From assembly GCA_030656615.1 (NCBI GenBank), contig JAUSOY010000077.1, positions 1 to 64,000 on the forward strand: a stretch of DNA of 64,000 nucleotides. The letters are read 5' to 3'. The notes under the pieces were generated by a model. The model searched no databases and was not told the origin of the DNA. It saw only the letters and a list, made by a program, of their open reading frames with translations. A program made the translations under genes and the position numbers. Shown here one piece after another: positions 37,701 to 45,496 of this stretch (its first letter is position 1; each line of letters begins with the position of its first letter). The stretch is from Bacteroidales bacterium (GTDB taxonomy: Bacteria; Bacteroidota; Bacteroidia; Bacteroidales; TTA-H9).

Positions 37701-38960
37701 AAGTTTTCCTTGTCCCACAGCACGAGCAAAACGCGAACTCAGGTGGAGACTGTGTGAAAGCTTTTCGATAGCACGGGCCATAGTTCCAAGTTCATCATTG
37801 GTTTTTTCCAGACCAATGTTTTCTTCAATAATCCCTTTTGATAAATGTTCAAGTACTTTAGTTGCCTTCTTAAGTGGGTTTGTAATGCGCCTGGATATGA
37901 GCGTGATTAGAACCAGCATGAGTAATAAACCAATGATGCCGAATAAAATCGTTTGAATAATGGTAATTCGAGTATTTGCGGATAGGGTATCGAGGGGTAC
38001 AATTACTCCGGCACTCCAGCTGTTTGGGCAATTTCCTATCGTTATTGGCACAAAGGAAACGTAGGCATCTTTTTGGGTTACCGGATCGAATAGTTCACCG
38101 CTGAAGGCCAGACCTTTTTCGAAGTTGATTTCCATCTCAAGGTCAATATTGCCTTTTTGATTGTATTCTGATATGTTTTTCCCTACCAGTTGCTTGTCTT
38201 TGCTTGCTACAATGATGCCATTGGACGAAACAAGCATCACATGCCCTGTTTCAAATGGTTTATAATCTCTAATTTTCTCCTGAAGAACATTAAGAGAAGC
38301 ATCAATACCAACAACTCCCATAAATTTACCGTCTTTGATAATGGGAGTTATCAGGTTGGTTTGCAATATTTCATCATTTTTATTGCCCGTATAACTGTAA
38401 TAGTACGGATTAAGAATGGTTTCTTTCAGGCTTGATTTGGGTATGTTATAATAATCACCTTCAAATAGTGTGGCATTTGGCGGAGATACTTCAAGTTTAA
38501 TCACTTTATCAACCTTGTAATAGGTTGGTGAAAAATTACCAATCCGCGTACTTCCTTCACCCATTATATGCTGAGCATCCAAACGGTCGATGGAATTAGG
38601 TTCCCAAATGGTCCAAATCGATAAAAATTCTTCATTTGATTCCAGGACTTTTTTAATAAGACTCATATAGGTTTTGCGGCGATCAGCTTCGGGTATCGAT
38701 TCAAAATCCTCAAAAGTCTGAGCAATGGTACGCGAAGCATCTATATAAACTTCCAGAATCGACTTTGTCTGATTAGCCCGATAATAAGCCCTGGATTCTG
38801 CAAGACTTTTTGCCTGCTCCATACTTTCTGAGGCGTTATGATAGATCACGTAGCCAGTAACAACAGAAAAGATGATGAGAACGGATGATAAAATATAAAG
38901 CATGAGCTTAGTATTTATGCTCATGCGCATTTTATTACGAAATTGAAATATTTTATTCAT
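34788..38960 (-). CDS. Large hybrid histidine kinase: dCache-HAMP-GAF-HisKA-HATPase-REC-REC-REC
   Basis: Inner-membrane sensor kinase of 1390 residues. TM1 is at about 18-38 and TM2 at about 335-358, enclosing a ~300-residue periplasmic dCache-like sensor. HAMP follows (about 358-415), then GAF (about 480-630), a long coiled coil rich in QEELR and NEELE units (about 630-725), HisKA with NMSHELRTPLNS, and HATPase_c with NLLSNAIKF and GGTGLGLSISK. Three receivers follow with acceptors in IVLDINLPGMDG, MVLDLGLPDMSG and VLMDIMMPVMDG. In the middle one the lysine segment is unusual (IIIKGVKSEE). It sits 3 bases behind a sodium:solute symporter gene, suggesting that transport and sensing are linked. 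Confidence 0.93.
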   Translation of the reverse strand: MNKIFQFRNKMRMSINTKLMLYILSSVLIIFSVVTGYVIYHNASESMEQAKSLAESRAYYRANQTKSILEVYIDASRTIAQTFEDFESIPEADRRKTYMSLIKKVLESNEEFLSIWTIWEPNSIDRLDAQHIMGEGSTRIGNFSPTYYKVDKVIKLEVSPPNATLFEGDYYNIPKSSLKETILNPYYYSYTGNKNDEILQTNLITPIIKDGKFMGVVGIDASLNVLQEKIRDYKPFETGHVMLVSSNGIIVASKDKQLVGKNISEYNQKGNIDLEMEINFEKGLAFSGELFDPVTQKDAYVSFVPITIGNCPNSWSAGVIVPLDTLSANTRITIIQTILFGIIGLLLMLVLITLISRRITNPLKKATKVLEHLSKGIIEENIGLEKTNDELGTMARAIEKLSHSLHLSSRFARAVGQGKLDEHYTPLSQRDELGNALLGMRNNLKILSKVNLDNSWTQQSIVEINELLRGDKSPIDLANSLLSKLAGITGAKAGACYLIDDNQIFKLTGTFAFSKRKSHSSEFAMGEGLVGQAAMEQKMILFENVPKNFIYIQSGLSEGDAPSVVLLPFIFQNKVIGVLELAFIQEPEELCKTLLEHIAESIAIAFNSIITRSEMLKLLVRTQEQSEELRVQQEELREANEELEQQTKALKESEAGLQAQQEELRVTNEELEEKTQLLEQQKKNIAVKNEELTVAKIEVENKAVEVERASKYKSEFLANMSHELRTPLNSLLILSRSLADNKKQNLLKDQVEAAEIIYNSGNELLTLINDILDLSKIESGKLDINFEPVVVDSISEYIHMHFNHMVRQKNLQFNIEISDDCPDNISTDRQRVEQILKNLLSNAIKFTHQGSITLELSRTPSDTKYFNAELQGKDSISIAVADTGIGIPPNKQKDIFEAFKQADGSTSRKYGGTGLGLSISKELARLLGGEIHLKSESGKGSTFTLILPLTVSEVENVRTQPLGNLNPVKSTSAKILEVVPAANVQVVPSIPDDRKNCQPHEKILLIIEDDINFAKIIADQARDKGFKILASSTGEEGIKLADKFKPSAIVLDINLPGMDGWEVLDLIKNNPDTRHIPVHMMSGYEETIDAYKKGAIGYLTKPVNSEALDSAFNCITNHLAKSMKDLLLVEDDDNLRTSIKTIIGDKDLLITDASTGAMAFELIKEKTFDCMVLDLGLPDMSGFDLLKQLHSNKSIKTPPIIVYTGRELTRDEDRELHKYTNSIIIKGVKSEERLLDETALFLHRVVSEMPKQQQDIISFLHDKDTIFRGKKLLVVDDDMRNVIALTHVLEEKDIIVKAAENGQIAIDTLNNEPDIQLVLMDIMMPVMDGYETIGKIREDKRFKNLPIIALTAKAMKEDRNKCISAGASDYIAKPVNVEKLMSLIRVWLHK

Positions 38961-38963
38961 AGG

Positions 38964-40403
38964 TCAGTTTTTTCGTTTGTTAAGTTCGGGCCGTGTATGA
39001 TCAACAATCAGGACGCCTGCTACCAAAGTTACTAATGAAATTATGAATGCCGGTATAAAAGATGATTTAGGTTCAAAGAATCCAGCATGTTTCATTCCGA
39101 GAATAAAAAAAACCAGATTACAGATGAAGCCCGAAATCACACTAATTAAGGCGGCTTTGCGATATCGCATAACGTTTCCCTTTGTGAGAGCCAGAAAGGT
39201 AATGGGAACAAAAATAGCAATGGTTCCTATTCCTACCACCATCAAATTTACGATTTCAGGAAGCAAAAGTGCAAGGGCTAATGCTAATAAACCAAAAATA
39301 ATGGATGCTACCCGAATATAAATATATTGTTTATTTTGAGACGTCTTGTGTTTTTTTGTCCATCCGGAAAAATCGCGGATACTGGAAATGGAGATAACAT
39401 TGAGAAAACTATCTCCTGATGACATTAAAGCCGACATTATCCCGATTATAGCAAACCCAAGGGCAAACTCGCCACAATGCCGGCTAAGAAATAGCCAGGC
39501 AACGTCTTCAGGTGCTTCTGTAGCCCCAAATTTCAGACGAATAGCCATGCCAACCAAGGGAAAAATAATATAAAACGGCAACATTCCTGCACCCGACCAT
39601 AATGCCATACTCCTGGCTGTTTTATCGCTTTTTGCTGCCAAAACTCTTTGCCATATATCCATACGGACCAATACTGAGGGGGCGATAAATAATGGTAATG
39701 CTACAAGAAAAGCAATTCCATAGTACGTGCCGTTTAACATTTCGGCAGGCAGTTTATCCAGCAAACGCAGGCCTTCTGTGTCATGATTAATACCGGGAAT
39801 AAAAATAAATGCCACCATAAAAAGGATGAGGATAAACTGCAGTGCATCCGTTATAATTACGCCGGACAGACCGGCAAAAGCCGTATAAGCTATCACAATG
39901 AGGCATGAAATTACTGCCGCTGTAGCGTAATCAATGCTTAGTACGAATTTTAGAATACTTGCCATCCCAACAAATTGTGCGGCTAGTAGGAAGAAAAAAA
40001 TGAAAATATTTACACCCGTAACAACAGCAGTAAAACTCCGATCGAAATGGGGATTGTTTCCGGTAAGATATTTCCGGTTTAGGTACTGAGGGAATGAATA
40101 AAGAGAATGCTTTACGCCCTCATGATGGATTTTCCCTGCATAAAAAGCAAGAATCATAAATCCGATAACATATGCAACCCCAATTCCAACGGCCGCAAAA
40201 CCCGATTCGTAGCCCATGGCAATCAATCCCATGGAGGTTCCTCCACCCACGAAGGTAGCCAGGGTTGTAAAAACCAGCAAGAGGGTTCCTGTTTTTCGCC
40301 GGTTTACCAGATAATCTTCGATGTCCCCCGTTTTTACGTGTCGGAGGGTTAATACAGCCAGAATCAGAACATAAGCAATTGCCCAAAAAAGTAACCAGTT
40401 CAT
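38964..40403 (-). CDS. Sodium:solute symporter (SSF/SLC5 family)
   Basis: Inner-membrane sodium-coupled transporter of 479 residues with about thirteen membrane segments. The N-terminal DYLVNRRKTGTLLLVFTTLATFVGGGTSMG (read in parts: DYLVNRR, FVGGGTS) and the later GVIITDALQFILIL are SSF signatures. The substrate is unknown; relatives carry sugars, amino acids or carboxylates. It is first in a five-gene operon with two hybrid kinases, a receiver and tadA. Some bacterial kinases (CbrA, CrbS) carry an SSF domain fused to the kinase; here transporter and kinase are separate but adjacent. Confidence 0.9.
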   Translation of the reverse strand: MNWLLFWAIAYVLILAVLTLRHVKTGDIEDYLVNRRKTGTLLLVFTTLATFVGGGTSMGLIAMGYESGFAAVGIGVAYVIGFMILAFYAGKIHHEGVKHSLYSFPQYLNRKYLTGNNPHFDRSFTAVVTGVNIFIFFFLLAAQFVGMASILKFVLSIDYATAAVISCLIVIAYTAFAGLSGVIITDALQFILILFMVAFIFIPGINHDTEGLRLLDKLPAEMLNGTYYGIAFLVALPLFIAPSVLVRMDIWQRVLAAKSDKTARSMALWSGAGMLPFYIIFPLVGMAIRLKFGATEAPEDVAWLFLSRHCGEFALGFAIIGIMSALMSSGDSFLNVISISSIRDFSGWTKKHKTSQNKQYIYIRVASIIFGLLALALALLLPEIVNLMVVGIGTIAIFVPITFLALTKGNVMRYRKAALISVISGFICNLVFFILGMKHAGFFEPKSSFIPAFIISLVTLVAGVLIVDHTRPELNKRKN

Positions 40404-40425
40404 TTGTAATCCACTTAGTTTGCAT

Positions 40426-40433
40426 CAAATATA
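40426..40433 (-). promoter_or_regulatory. Promoter -7 box TATATTTG of the symporter-kinase operon
   Basis: Perfect minus-strand match 23 bases before the symporter start; the only promoter-like site seen for the operon. Confidence 0.6.
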
Positions 40434-40556
40434 TGCAAAATCTATGGCTATTAATGGGTTTTGGGGTTTTTTACCAAATTTCAGTCAGGATTGTCGGGAA
40501 ACGAACTGTTGATTATTGTATTTAAAGACAATTTTCCTTGTTTATTTTAGCAAGTG

Positions 40557-40564
40557 TATCTTTG
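40557..40564 (+). promoter_or_regulatory. Promoter -7 box TATCTTTG for the sirtuin
   Basis: Perfect match, with a possible TTG -33 element at 40538-40540. It overlaps GTG 40554, so that codon is not a start; coding begins at ATG 40590 (or 40572). Confidence 0.65.
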
Positions 40565-40589
40565 TAATTCGATGTTAAAAGAAAAACAA

Positions 40590-41288
40590 ATGAAAAAAAT
40601 AGTCATTCTTTCAGGAGCTGGAATGAGTGCCGAAAGCGGAATTAGTACGTTCAGAGACAACAATGGTTTATGGAAAAATCACCGCTTCGAGGATGTGGCA
40701 AGTCCTGAAGCCTGGAGAAAAGATCCCGCGCTGGTTCTTGAATTCTATAATATGCGCCGAAAGAATCTTTTTGAATCGGAACCCAATCCCGGACATTTTG
40801 CCCTGGCAGATCTCGAACAAAAATTCGATGTAAAAATCGTTACGCAGAATGTTGATGATTTACACGAGAGAGCTGGATCTTCTTCCATACTGCATCTTCA
40901 TGGCGAACTGAAAAAAGCCCGTTCTACCGGCGATCCTGAATTAATATATGAATTGAATCATTGGGCATTGAATATGGGTGATACCTGTGAGAAGGGATTT
41001 CAACTACGGCCTCATATCGTGTGGTTTGGTGAAATGGTTGATAATATTTCTCCCGCAATTTTACTCGTTAAAAGGGCGGATATTCTACTGGTTATTGGTA
41101 CTTCTTTAAATGTATATCCGGCAGCGGGTCTTATTCATTATGCTCCTGCACATTGCACAAAATACCTTATTGATCCGGACGCTTCCAATTCGCATTTGTT
41201 TCCCGGACTTGAAATAATACCAGAAAAATCAGGTACTGCCTTACCCGTTTTGGTGAAACGCTTATTGGATACAGCTATGGATTCGTGA
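40590..41288 (+). CDS. NAD-dependent protein deacylase (sirtuin, CobB-type)
   Basis: Removes acyl groups from protein lysines using NAD. The 232 residues form a minimal SIR2 domain: NAD-binding ILSGAGMSAESGISTFRD, TQNVDDLHERAG, the catalytic histidine in HLHGEL, then PHIVWFGEMV and GTSLNVYPAAGL. The usual four zinc cysteines between the catalytic histidine and WFGE are missing; only one cysteine (GDTCEKGF) remains, so the small zinc lobe must fold without metal. The start is fixed by the promoter. It is followed by recX with its own -7 box. Confidence 0.9.
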   Translation: MKKIVILSGAGMSAESGISTFRDNNGLWKNHRFEDVASPEAWRKDPALVLEFYNMRRKNLFESEPNPGHFALADLEQKFDVKIVTQNVDDLHERAGSSSILHLHGELKKARSTGDPELIYELNHWALNMGDTCEKGFQLRPHIVWFGEMVDNISPAILLVKRADILLVIGTSLNVYPAAGLIHYAPAHCTKYLIDPDASNSHLFPGLEIIPEKSGTALPVLVKRLLDTAMDS

Positions 41289-41296
41289 TTTTGGAT

Positions 41297-41304
41297 TATC
41301 TTTG
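41297..41304 (+). promoter_or_regulatory. Promoter -7 box TATCTTTG for recX-prfB
   Basis: Perfect match 19 bases before the TTG start of recX and 9 bases after the sirtuin stop. Confidence 0.6.
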
Positions 41305-41322
41305 TAGATTGATCATAAAAAG

Positions 41323-41793
41323 TTGAAAATCAATTCAATTCTTAATACAGAAGAATTAGCAGAAAAAGCCCGGAGATGGTGTAGCTATCAGGAACGCTGC
41401 CAGTATGAAGTGGTTCTGAAGCTAAAATCGTGGGGAGCAACTTCCAGTCAACTTGAAAAAGTGTGCGAAACGCTTATTTCCGAAGGTTTTATTGATGATC
41501 AGCGATTTGCACGAATGTATGCATCAGGAAAATTCAGAAATAACTATTGGGGAAAGCTTAAGATTACAGCCGGATTGCGTTCAAAGAATATTGATAACAC
41601 ATTGATCCAAGAAGCGCTGGGCGGAATTGATGAAGATGAGTATTTGCAGATCATTAAAAAACTTGTTCTTAGAAAAGGACAAATCACTGGCTTAAAAAAC
41701 TATGCTGATCGCATGAAAATTGCTGCCTATATGGCATCTAAAGGTTTTGAAAGTCATCTTATTATGGAAATCATTAATAATATAAAATCATAA
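41323..41793 (+). CDS. recX: RecA regulator RecX
   Basis: Small helical protein that modulates RecA filaments. The 156 residues show the tandem three-helix RecX repeats: the opening ARRWCSYQERCQYEVVLKLKSWG (W-C-S-x-Q-E-R motif) and the signature EGFIDDQRFARMYASGK. The start is TTG 41323, since an in-frame stop at 41305 leaves no ATG or GTG upstream. It lies 4 bases before prfB, and no recA is in view. Confidence 0.9.
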   Translation: MKINSILNTEELAEKARRWCSYQERCQYEVVLKLKSWGATSSQLEKVCETLISEGFIDDQRFARMYASGKFRNNYWGKLKITAGLRSKNIDNTLIQEALGGIDEDEYLQIIKKLVLRKGQITGLKNYADRMKIAAYMASKGFESHLIMEIINNIKS

Positions 41794-41797
41794 AATA

Positions 41798-42890
41798 ATG
41801 TTTAATCCCGAAGAACTTAAAGTATTGGATAAAAGGCTTGATGCCTTGAGGAGGTACCTTTGACATCAACGAAAAACGTCGTCAGATAGAAGAATTAGAA
41901 ACAAAAAGCCATGAAGCCGATTTTTGGAATGACCCAAAGGGCGCTGAAATAGTACTAAAAACGATACGGGATAAGAAGATTTGGACCGAAAAATTCGACA
42001 AAGCATTATTAGGCTTAGAAGATTTGAAGGTGATGAATGATTTTTTTGAAGCCGAAGAGGCCAGCGAGGAAGATCTGGACAAACAAGCACTCATTACCAC
42101 CGATTTGATTAGCGATTTGGAGTTTATGAATATGCTGTCCAGCGAAGAGGATCGCATGGGAGCCATTCTTGAAATTAATTCCGGAGCGGGTGGTACCGAA
42201 AGTCAGGATTGGGTGCAGATGCTCATGCGTATGTACATCCGTTATGGAGAAAGAAATAATTATAAGGTCAGTGAACTCGATATTCACGAAGGTGATGTGG
42301 CTGGAATTAAAAGTGTTACGCTCGAATTTACCGGTGACTATTCTTTCGGATATCTGAAAGCCGAAAGCGGTGTTCATCGCCTCGTACGTCTTTCGCCTTT
42401 TGATTCGAATAACCGCCGCCATACTTCATTTGCTTCCGTTTTTGTTTATCCAATTGTTGATGATGCCATCGATATTGAAATCAATCCGGCAGACATTACC
42501 TGGGAAACATTTCGCTCGAGTGGTCCCGGTGGACAGAATGTAAATAAAGTAGAAACGGCTGTACGTCTTAAGCATGAACCATCGGGTATTGTTGTCGAAT
42601 GTCAGGTAACCCGCTCACAGCAGCAAAATCGTGATAAAGCCATTCAAATGCTTAAATCAAAACTGTATGAAATTGAGCTGAGAAAGAAGCGCGAAAAAAT
42701 TGATGCCATGGAAGCCACCAAAAAACGGATAGAATGGGGTAGTCAGATTCGTTCGTATGTTATGCATCCGTATAAAATGGTTAAAGACCATCGTACCAAT
42801 CACGAAACCGGTAATGTACAAATTGTGATGGATGGCGATATCAACGATTTCATTAAGGCCTATTTAATGGAGTTTGGTGGAAAAGTCTGA
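41798..42890 (+). CDS. prfB: Peptide chain release factor 2, with programmed +1 frameshift
   Basis: Terminates translation at UGA and UAA. Translation starts at ATG 41798 (MFNPEELK), runs 21 codons to CTT TGA at 41858-41863 and continues in the +1 frame from GAC 41862, giving about 363 residues, normal for RF2. Downstream are the codon-recognition domain and the catalytic GGQ in [14 protein letters not shown] (about residue 240). The in-frame UGA makes synthesis depend on RF2 level, the classic autoregulation. A caller that ignores the shift would start at 42024 and lose the N-terminal 75 residues. Spacing puts it in one operon with recX. Confidence 0.95.
41849..41864 (+). promoter_or_regulatory. 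prfB programmed frameshift site
   Basis: AGGAGG at 41849-41854, a 3-base spacer, the slippery codon CTT, then TGA C. Same geometry as E. coli prfB, where the Shine-Dalgarno-like hexamer pushes the ribosome forward. Confidence 0.9.
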
Positions 42891-42963
42891 TTTCAAGGAA
42901 GATTTTTTAGTGATTTTGTTGAAAAAAACCTTGAATAAGAGAAATTCGACTTCGAAATTAAAT

Positions 42964-43104
42964 ATTTATTGCCTATTGCTGAATTGTGAAACGGGCTGTG
43001 AAGGTCAGACAAAGGTCGATATATCCCATTTTTCAGCTTCGTGGGTCCTGCTTACTGCCGAGCAAAATGGCCAATCGTATTCAAGAAAGATAATGTTGAA
43101 GTAA
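42964..43104 (+). pseudogene. Remnant of a T9SS sorting domain
   Basis: Behind prfB a short frame ends in TKVDISHF, then SASWVLLTAEQNG and QSYSRKIMLK with a stop at 43102. This is the closing pattern of a type A T9SS sorting domain (xVDISxxxxGxYLLxxxxNGxxYxRKIxxx), except that the usual G-V/I-Y turn is garbled to SWV. No PNP motif, signal peptide or cargo domain can be traced upstream. A strong terminator follows 22 bases later. I infer the tail of a deleted secreted-protein gene. Confidence 0.5.
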
Positions 43105-43125
43105 TATTGAAATTGCTAATTGATC

Positions 43126-43173
43126 GGCCGAAAGTCTTAACTCTGGCGTTGGAATCTGACTTTCGGCCTTTTT
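43126..43173 (+). terminator. Rho-independent terminator behind prfB region
   Basis: Perfect 11-base arms GGCCGAAAGTC (43126) and GACTTTCGGCC (43158), a 21-base loop, then TTTTT. Confidence 0.85.
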
Positions 43174-43420
43174 ATTATATGAAATGATGATTTTCGAAAC
43201 GTGTGACTTCACTATCGGAGGATAAATCACTTATTTATGTTTTCTAAGGAGGGGTACATATATTCCATTATTGGTATAATATTTGTAAATTGTCACCAAA
43301 ACCAACGCAACAAAAATCCTGAAAAGGCTATTAATAAAATGGCGAGGGTTTTTCAACTTTTTGAAAATATTGATTAGAATGTTACGAATAATTAATGATG
43401 TCACTAAAATTTTTATCCAG
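43174..43420 (+). other. AT-rich gap, no feature recognised
   Basis: Runs from the terminator to the LpoB-like start. It has an AATATTTG at about 43287, one base off the promoter consensus, but no gene, tRNA or repeat that I can support. Confidence 0.4.
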
Positions 43421-44008
43421 ATGAAAAAGATCATTTTTTTCTCACTCGTTTTAACGATTGTTTTGAGCATTAGCTCATGTCAGACACGCAAAGTTACCCG
43501 TGTTGATCCAGGTACCACCATTGATTTGAGCGGACGTTGGAATGATGCCGATGCCCGAATGACCGGCGAAGCCATGATTGATGAGGCTCTTGGAAACCGC
43601 TGGCTCACCGATTTCGAACAGGCAAAGTCGCGCAAACCTGTGGTAATTGTCGGTTTTGTAAAAAATAAAACCAATGAGCATATCGATGCGGAACCTTTCC
43701 TGAAAGATCTTGAAAGAGCGTTTATTCAATCAGCTCGTGTACGCGTGGTTCAAAGTGGTGAAAAGCGTGATGCCATTCGTGGCGAACGGGCCGATCAACA
43801 GGAATATGCTGCTACAGAAACCATTAAAAAATGGGGCCGCGAAGTTGGTGCCGACTTTATGCTTCAGGGCAGTATTAATCAGATTGTAGATTCATACAAT
43901 AATGAAAGGGTCAATTTTTATCAGGTTAATTTGGAACTAACCAATCTCGAAACCAATGAAATTGTATGGATTGGTCAGAAGAAACTTAAGAAATACGTCA
44001 ATAAATAG
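43421..44008 (+). CDS. LpoB-like penicillin-binding-protein activator lipoprotein
   Basis: Lipoprotein of 195 residues. The signal peptide ends in the lipobox SISSC (about residue 20), followed by TRVDPGTTIDLSGRWNDADA, the start of the LpoB/PBP-activator family, and the domain core KPVVIVGFVKNKTNEHIDA, GREVGADFMLQGSINQIVD and VWIGQKKLKKYV. LpoB-type proteins reach peptidoglycan synthases from the outer membrane. ATG 43421 is chosen because the longer frame from 43361 puts 20 residues before the signal peptide. A probable partner of the next lipoprotein gene, as in other Bacteroidota. Confidence 0.85.
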   Translation: MKKIIFFSLVLTIVLSISSCQTRKVTRVDPGTTIDLSGRWNDADARMTGEAMIDEALGNRWLTDFEQAKSRKPVVIVGFVKNKTNEHIDAEPFLKDLERAFIQSARVRVVQSGEKRDAIRGERADQQEYAATETIKKWGREVGADFMLQGSINQIVDSYNNERVNFYQVNLELTNLETNEIVWIGQKKLKKYVNK

Positions 44009-44017
44009 GAAGTAGTC

Positions 44018-44056
44018 AGGTGGTCTTTCTTGTGTTTGGAAGGACCACTTTTTTAT
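44018..44056 (+). terminator. Terminator or attenuator between the two lipoprotein genes
   Basis: Arms GTGGTCTTTC (44020) and GGAAGGACCAC (44038) with an 8-base loop, then TTTTTT, 10 bases after the stop at 44008 and 19 bases before the next ATG. Confidence 0.7.
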
Positions 44057-44074
44057 TTAAATCCCCATTTCGTC

Positions 44075-45496
44075 ATGAAGCTTTACAAAGCCTTAGCGGG
44101 TCTGAGTTTAGTTGCTGTTTTGCTTTCATCCTGCGCAACATATTATCAAAGGACGCAGCAAATGCAGACGTATGTTCAACAGGGCAAGCTTAACGAAGCC
44201 CAGGAGGTATTGCTTAAGGATAAGAAAGCAGAAAAGGGTAAAAACAGAGTTCTTCAATATTTTAATTTAGGCTGGTTAGAATTCGCCAGAGGTAATTATC
44301 AGCAGAGTCTGATATATATGGAGAAAGCCGATTTGTATATTGAAGATCAACAAAAGAATTATGGTAGCGAAGCCCTGGCCCTGCTCACAAACCCCAATGT
44401 AAAGGCGTATGCCCCTGAAGATCCGGAAAAAGTGATGGTGAATTATTATAAGGCGATGAACTATCTCATGCTTGGTAATAATGAATCTGCGATGGTGGAG
44501 GCCCGTAAAATCACACAACGTTTGTATGATCTCAATGATAAATATAAAAATCGCAAAAACCGGTATGCCGATGATGCCTTTGCACACATACTCATTGGCC
44601 TAATTTATGATGCTTCCAATGACGTAAATAATGCGTTTATTGCATATAGAAATGCGGTTAAAGTTTACGATTCAATTTATACTCCGCAATTTGGGATACC
44701 CATTCCTGATCAATTGAAGAAAGATTTGTTACGTACTGCATATCTTAATGGTTTTCAGGATGAATTAACCTTTTTCAGCACCAAGTTTAATACAAAATAT
44801 AAGCATCAGCCGCAATCGTTAGCTAATCTCGTGTTTTTGTGGGAAAATGGTATGGGCCCTGTTAAAAGCGAATGGAGCCTTATGTTTTCTAAGCTGAATT
44901 CGTCGGATGGTTTCATGCAATTTCAGAATGATGAAATGGGACTTGCTGTTCCGTTTAATACGGGGGCATTAAGTAATGCAGATCGGTCGGCCCTTTCCGA
45001 TTTAAGTGTTTTTAGGGTTGCATTCCCGAAATACCTAGAACGTAAACCGATATATGGTAGCGCAAATATCCGCCTTGGCGATCAAGTCTTTGCCCTAAAC
45101 AAAGCTCAGGATTGTAACGCAATTCTATTTAAAACGATGGAGGATAGAATGTTGCGCGAGTTTGCTAATTCGCTCTTGCGATTGGCAACCAAAAAAGCCC
45201 TGGAGACCGCGGTAAAATCAAAGGATAAAACTGCCGGAGCAATCTTGGGTATTGTGAATGCAATGACCGAACAATCAGACACCCGAAACTGGCAAACACT
45301 TCCGTACGAAATTAGTTATGTACGCATACCAGTCCCCAAAGGGCCACAAACAATAATTCTTGATTTGAAATCGTCGCAGGGTAATAAGGAAATATGCATC
45401 GATGTGGATATGCCGGAAAAAGGACAAGTATTCAAAAGTTTTCGAACCCTTGATGCCGGACCTGCTCAATCGAGAATTCTTAATCAGAAGCGGTAG
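44075..45496 (+). CDS. TPR-containing lipoprotein (COG3014-like)
   Basis: Outer-membrane-directed lipoprotein of 473 residues. The signal peptide ends LLSSC (about residue 20). TPR-like helices follow (about 25-240): YFNLGWLEFARGNYQQSLIYMEKAD and AHILIGLIYDASNDVNNAFIAYRNAV, read in parts. A C-terminal all-beta region (about 300-465) is YEISYVRIPVPKG-like. The usual company of COG3014 proteins is an LpoB-like lipoprotein, as here, suggesting an envelope or peptidoglycan role. ATG 44075 replaces a TTG at 44030 that lies in the terminator hairpin. Its last codons overlap the 3' end of a small minus-strand gene. Confidence 0.8.
   Translation: MKLYKALAGLSLVAVLLSSCATYYQRTQQMQTYVQQGKLNEAQEVLLKDKKAEKGKNRVLQYFNLGWLEFARGNYQQSLIYMEKADLYIEDQQKNYGSEALALLTNPNVKAYAPEDPEKVMVNYYKAMNYLMLGNNESAMVEARKITQRLYDLNDKYKNRKNRYADDAFAHILIGLIYDASNDVNNAFIAYRNAVKVYDSIYTPQFGIPIPDQLKKDLLRTAYLNGFQDELTFFSTKFNTKYKHQPQSLANLVFLWENGMGPVKSEWSLMFSKLNSSDGFMQFQNDEMGLAVPFNTGALSNADRSALSDLSVFRVAFPKYLERKPIYGSANIRLGDQVFALNKAQDCNAILFKTMEDRMLREFANSLLRLATKKALETAVKSKDKTAGAILGIVNAMTEQSDTRNWQTLPYEISYVRIPVPKGPQTIILDLKSSQGNKEICIDVDMPEKGQVFKSFRTLDAGPAQSRILNQKR

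Noticed and set aside
42874-43104. 76-codon frame behind prfB as an intact gene
   Set aside because: Starts inside prfB; only the end resembles a T9SS tail, so it is listed as a remnant.
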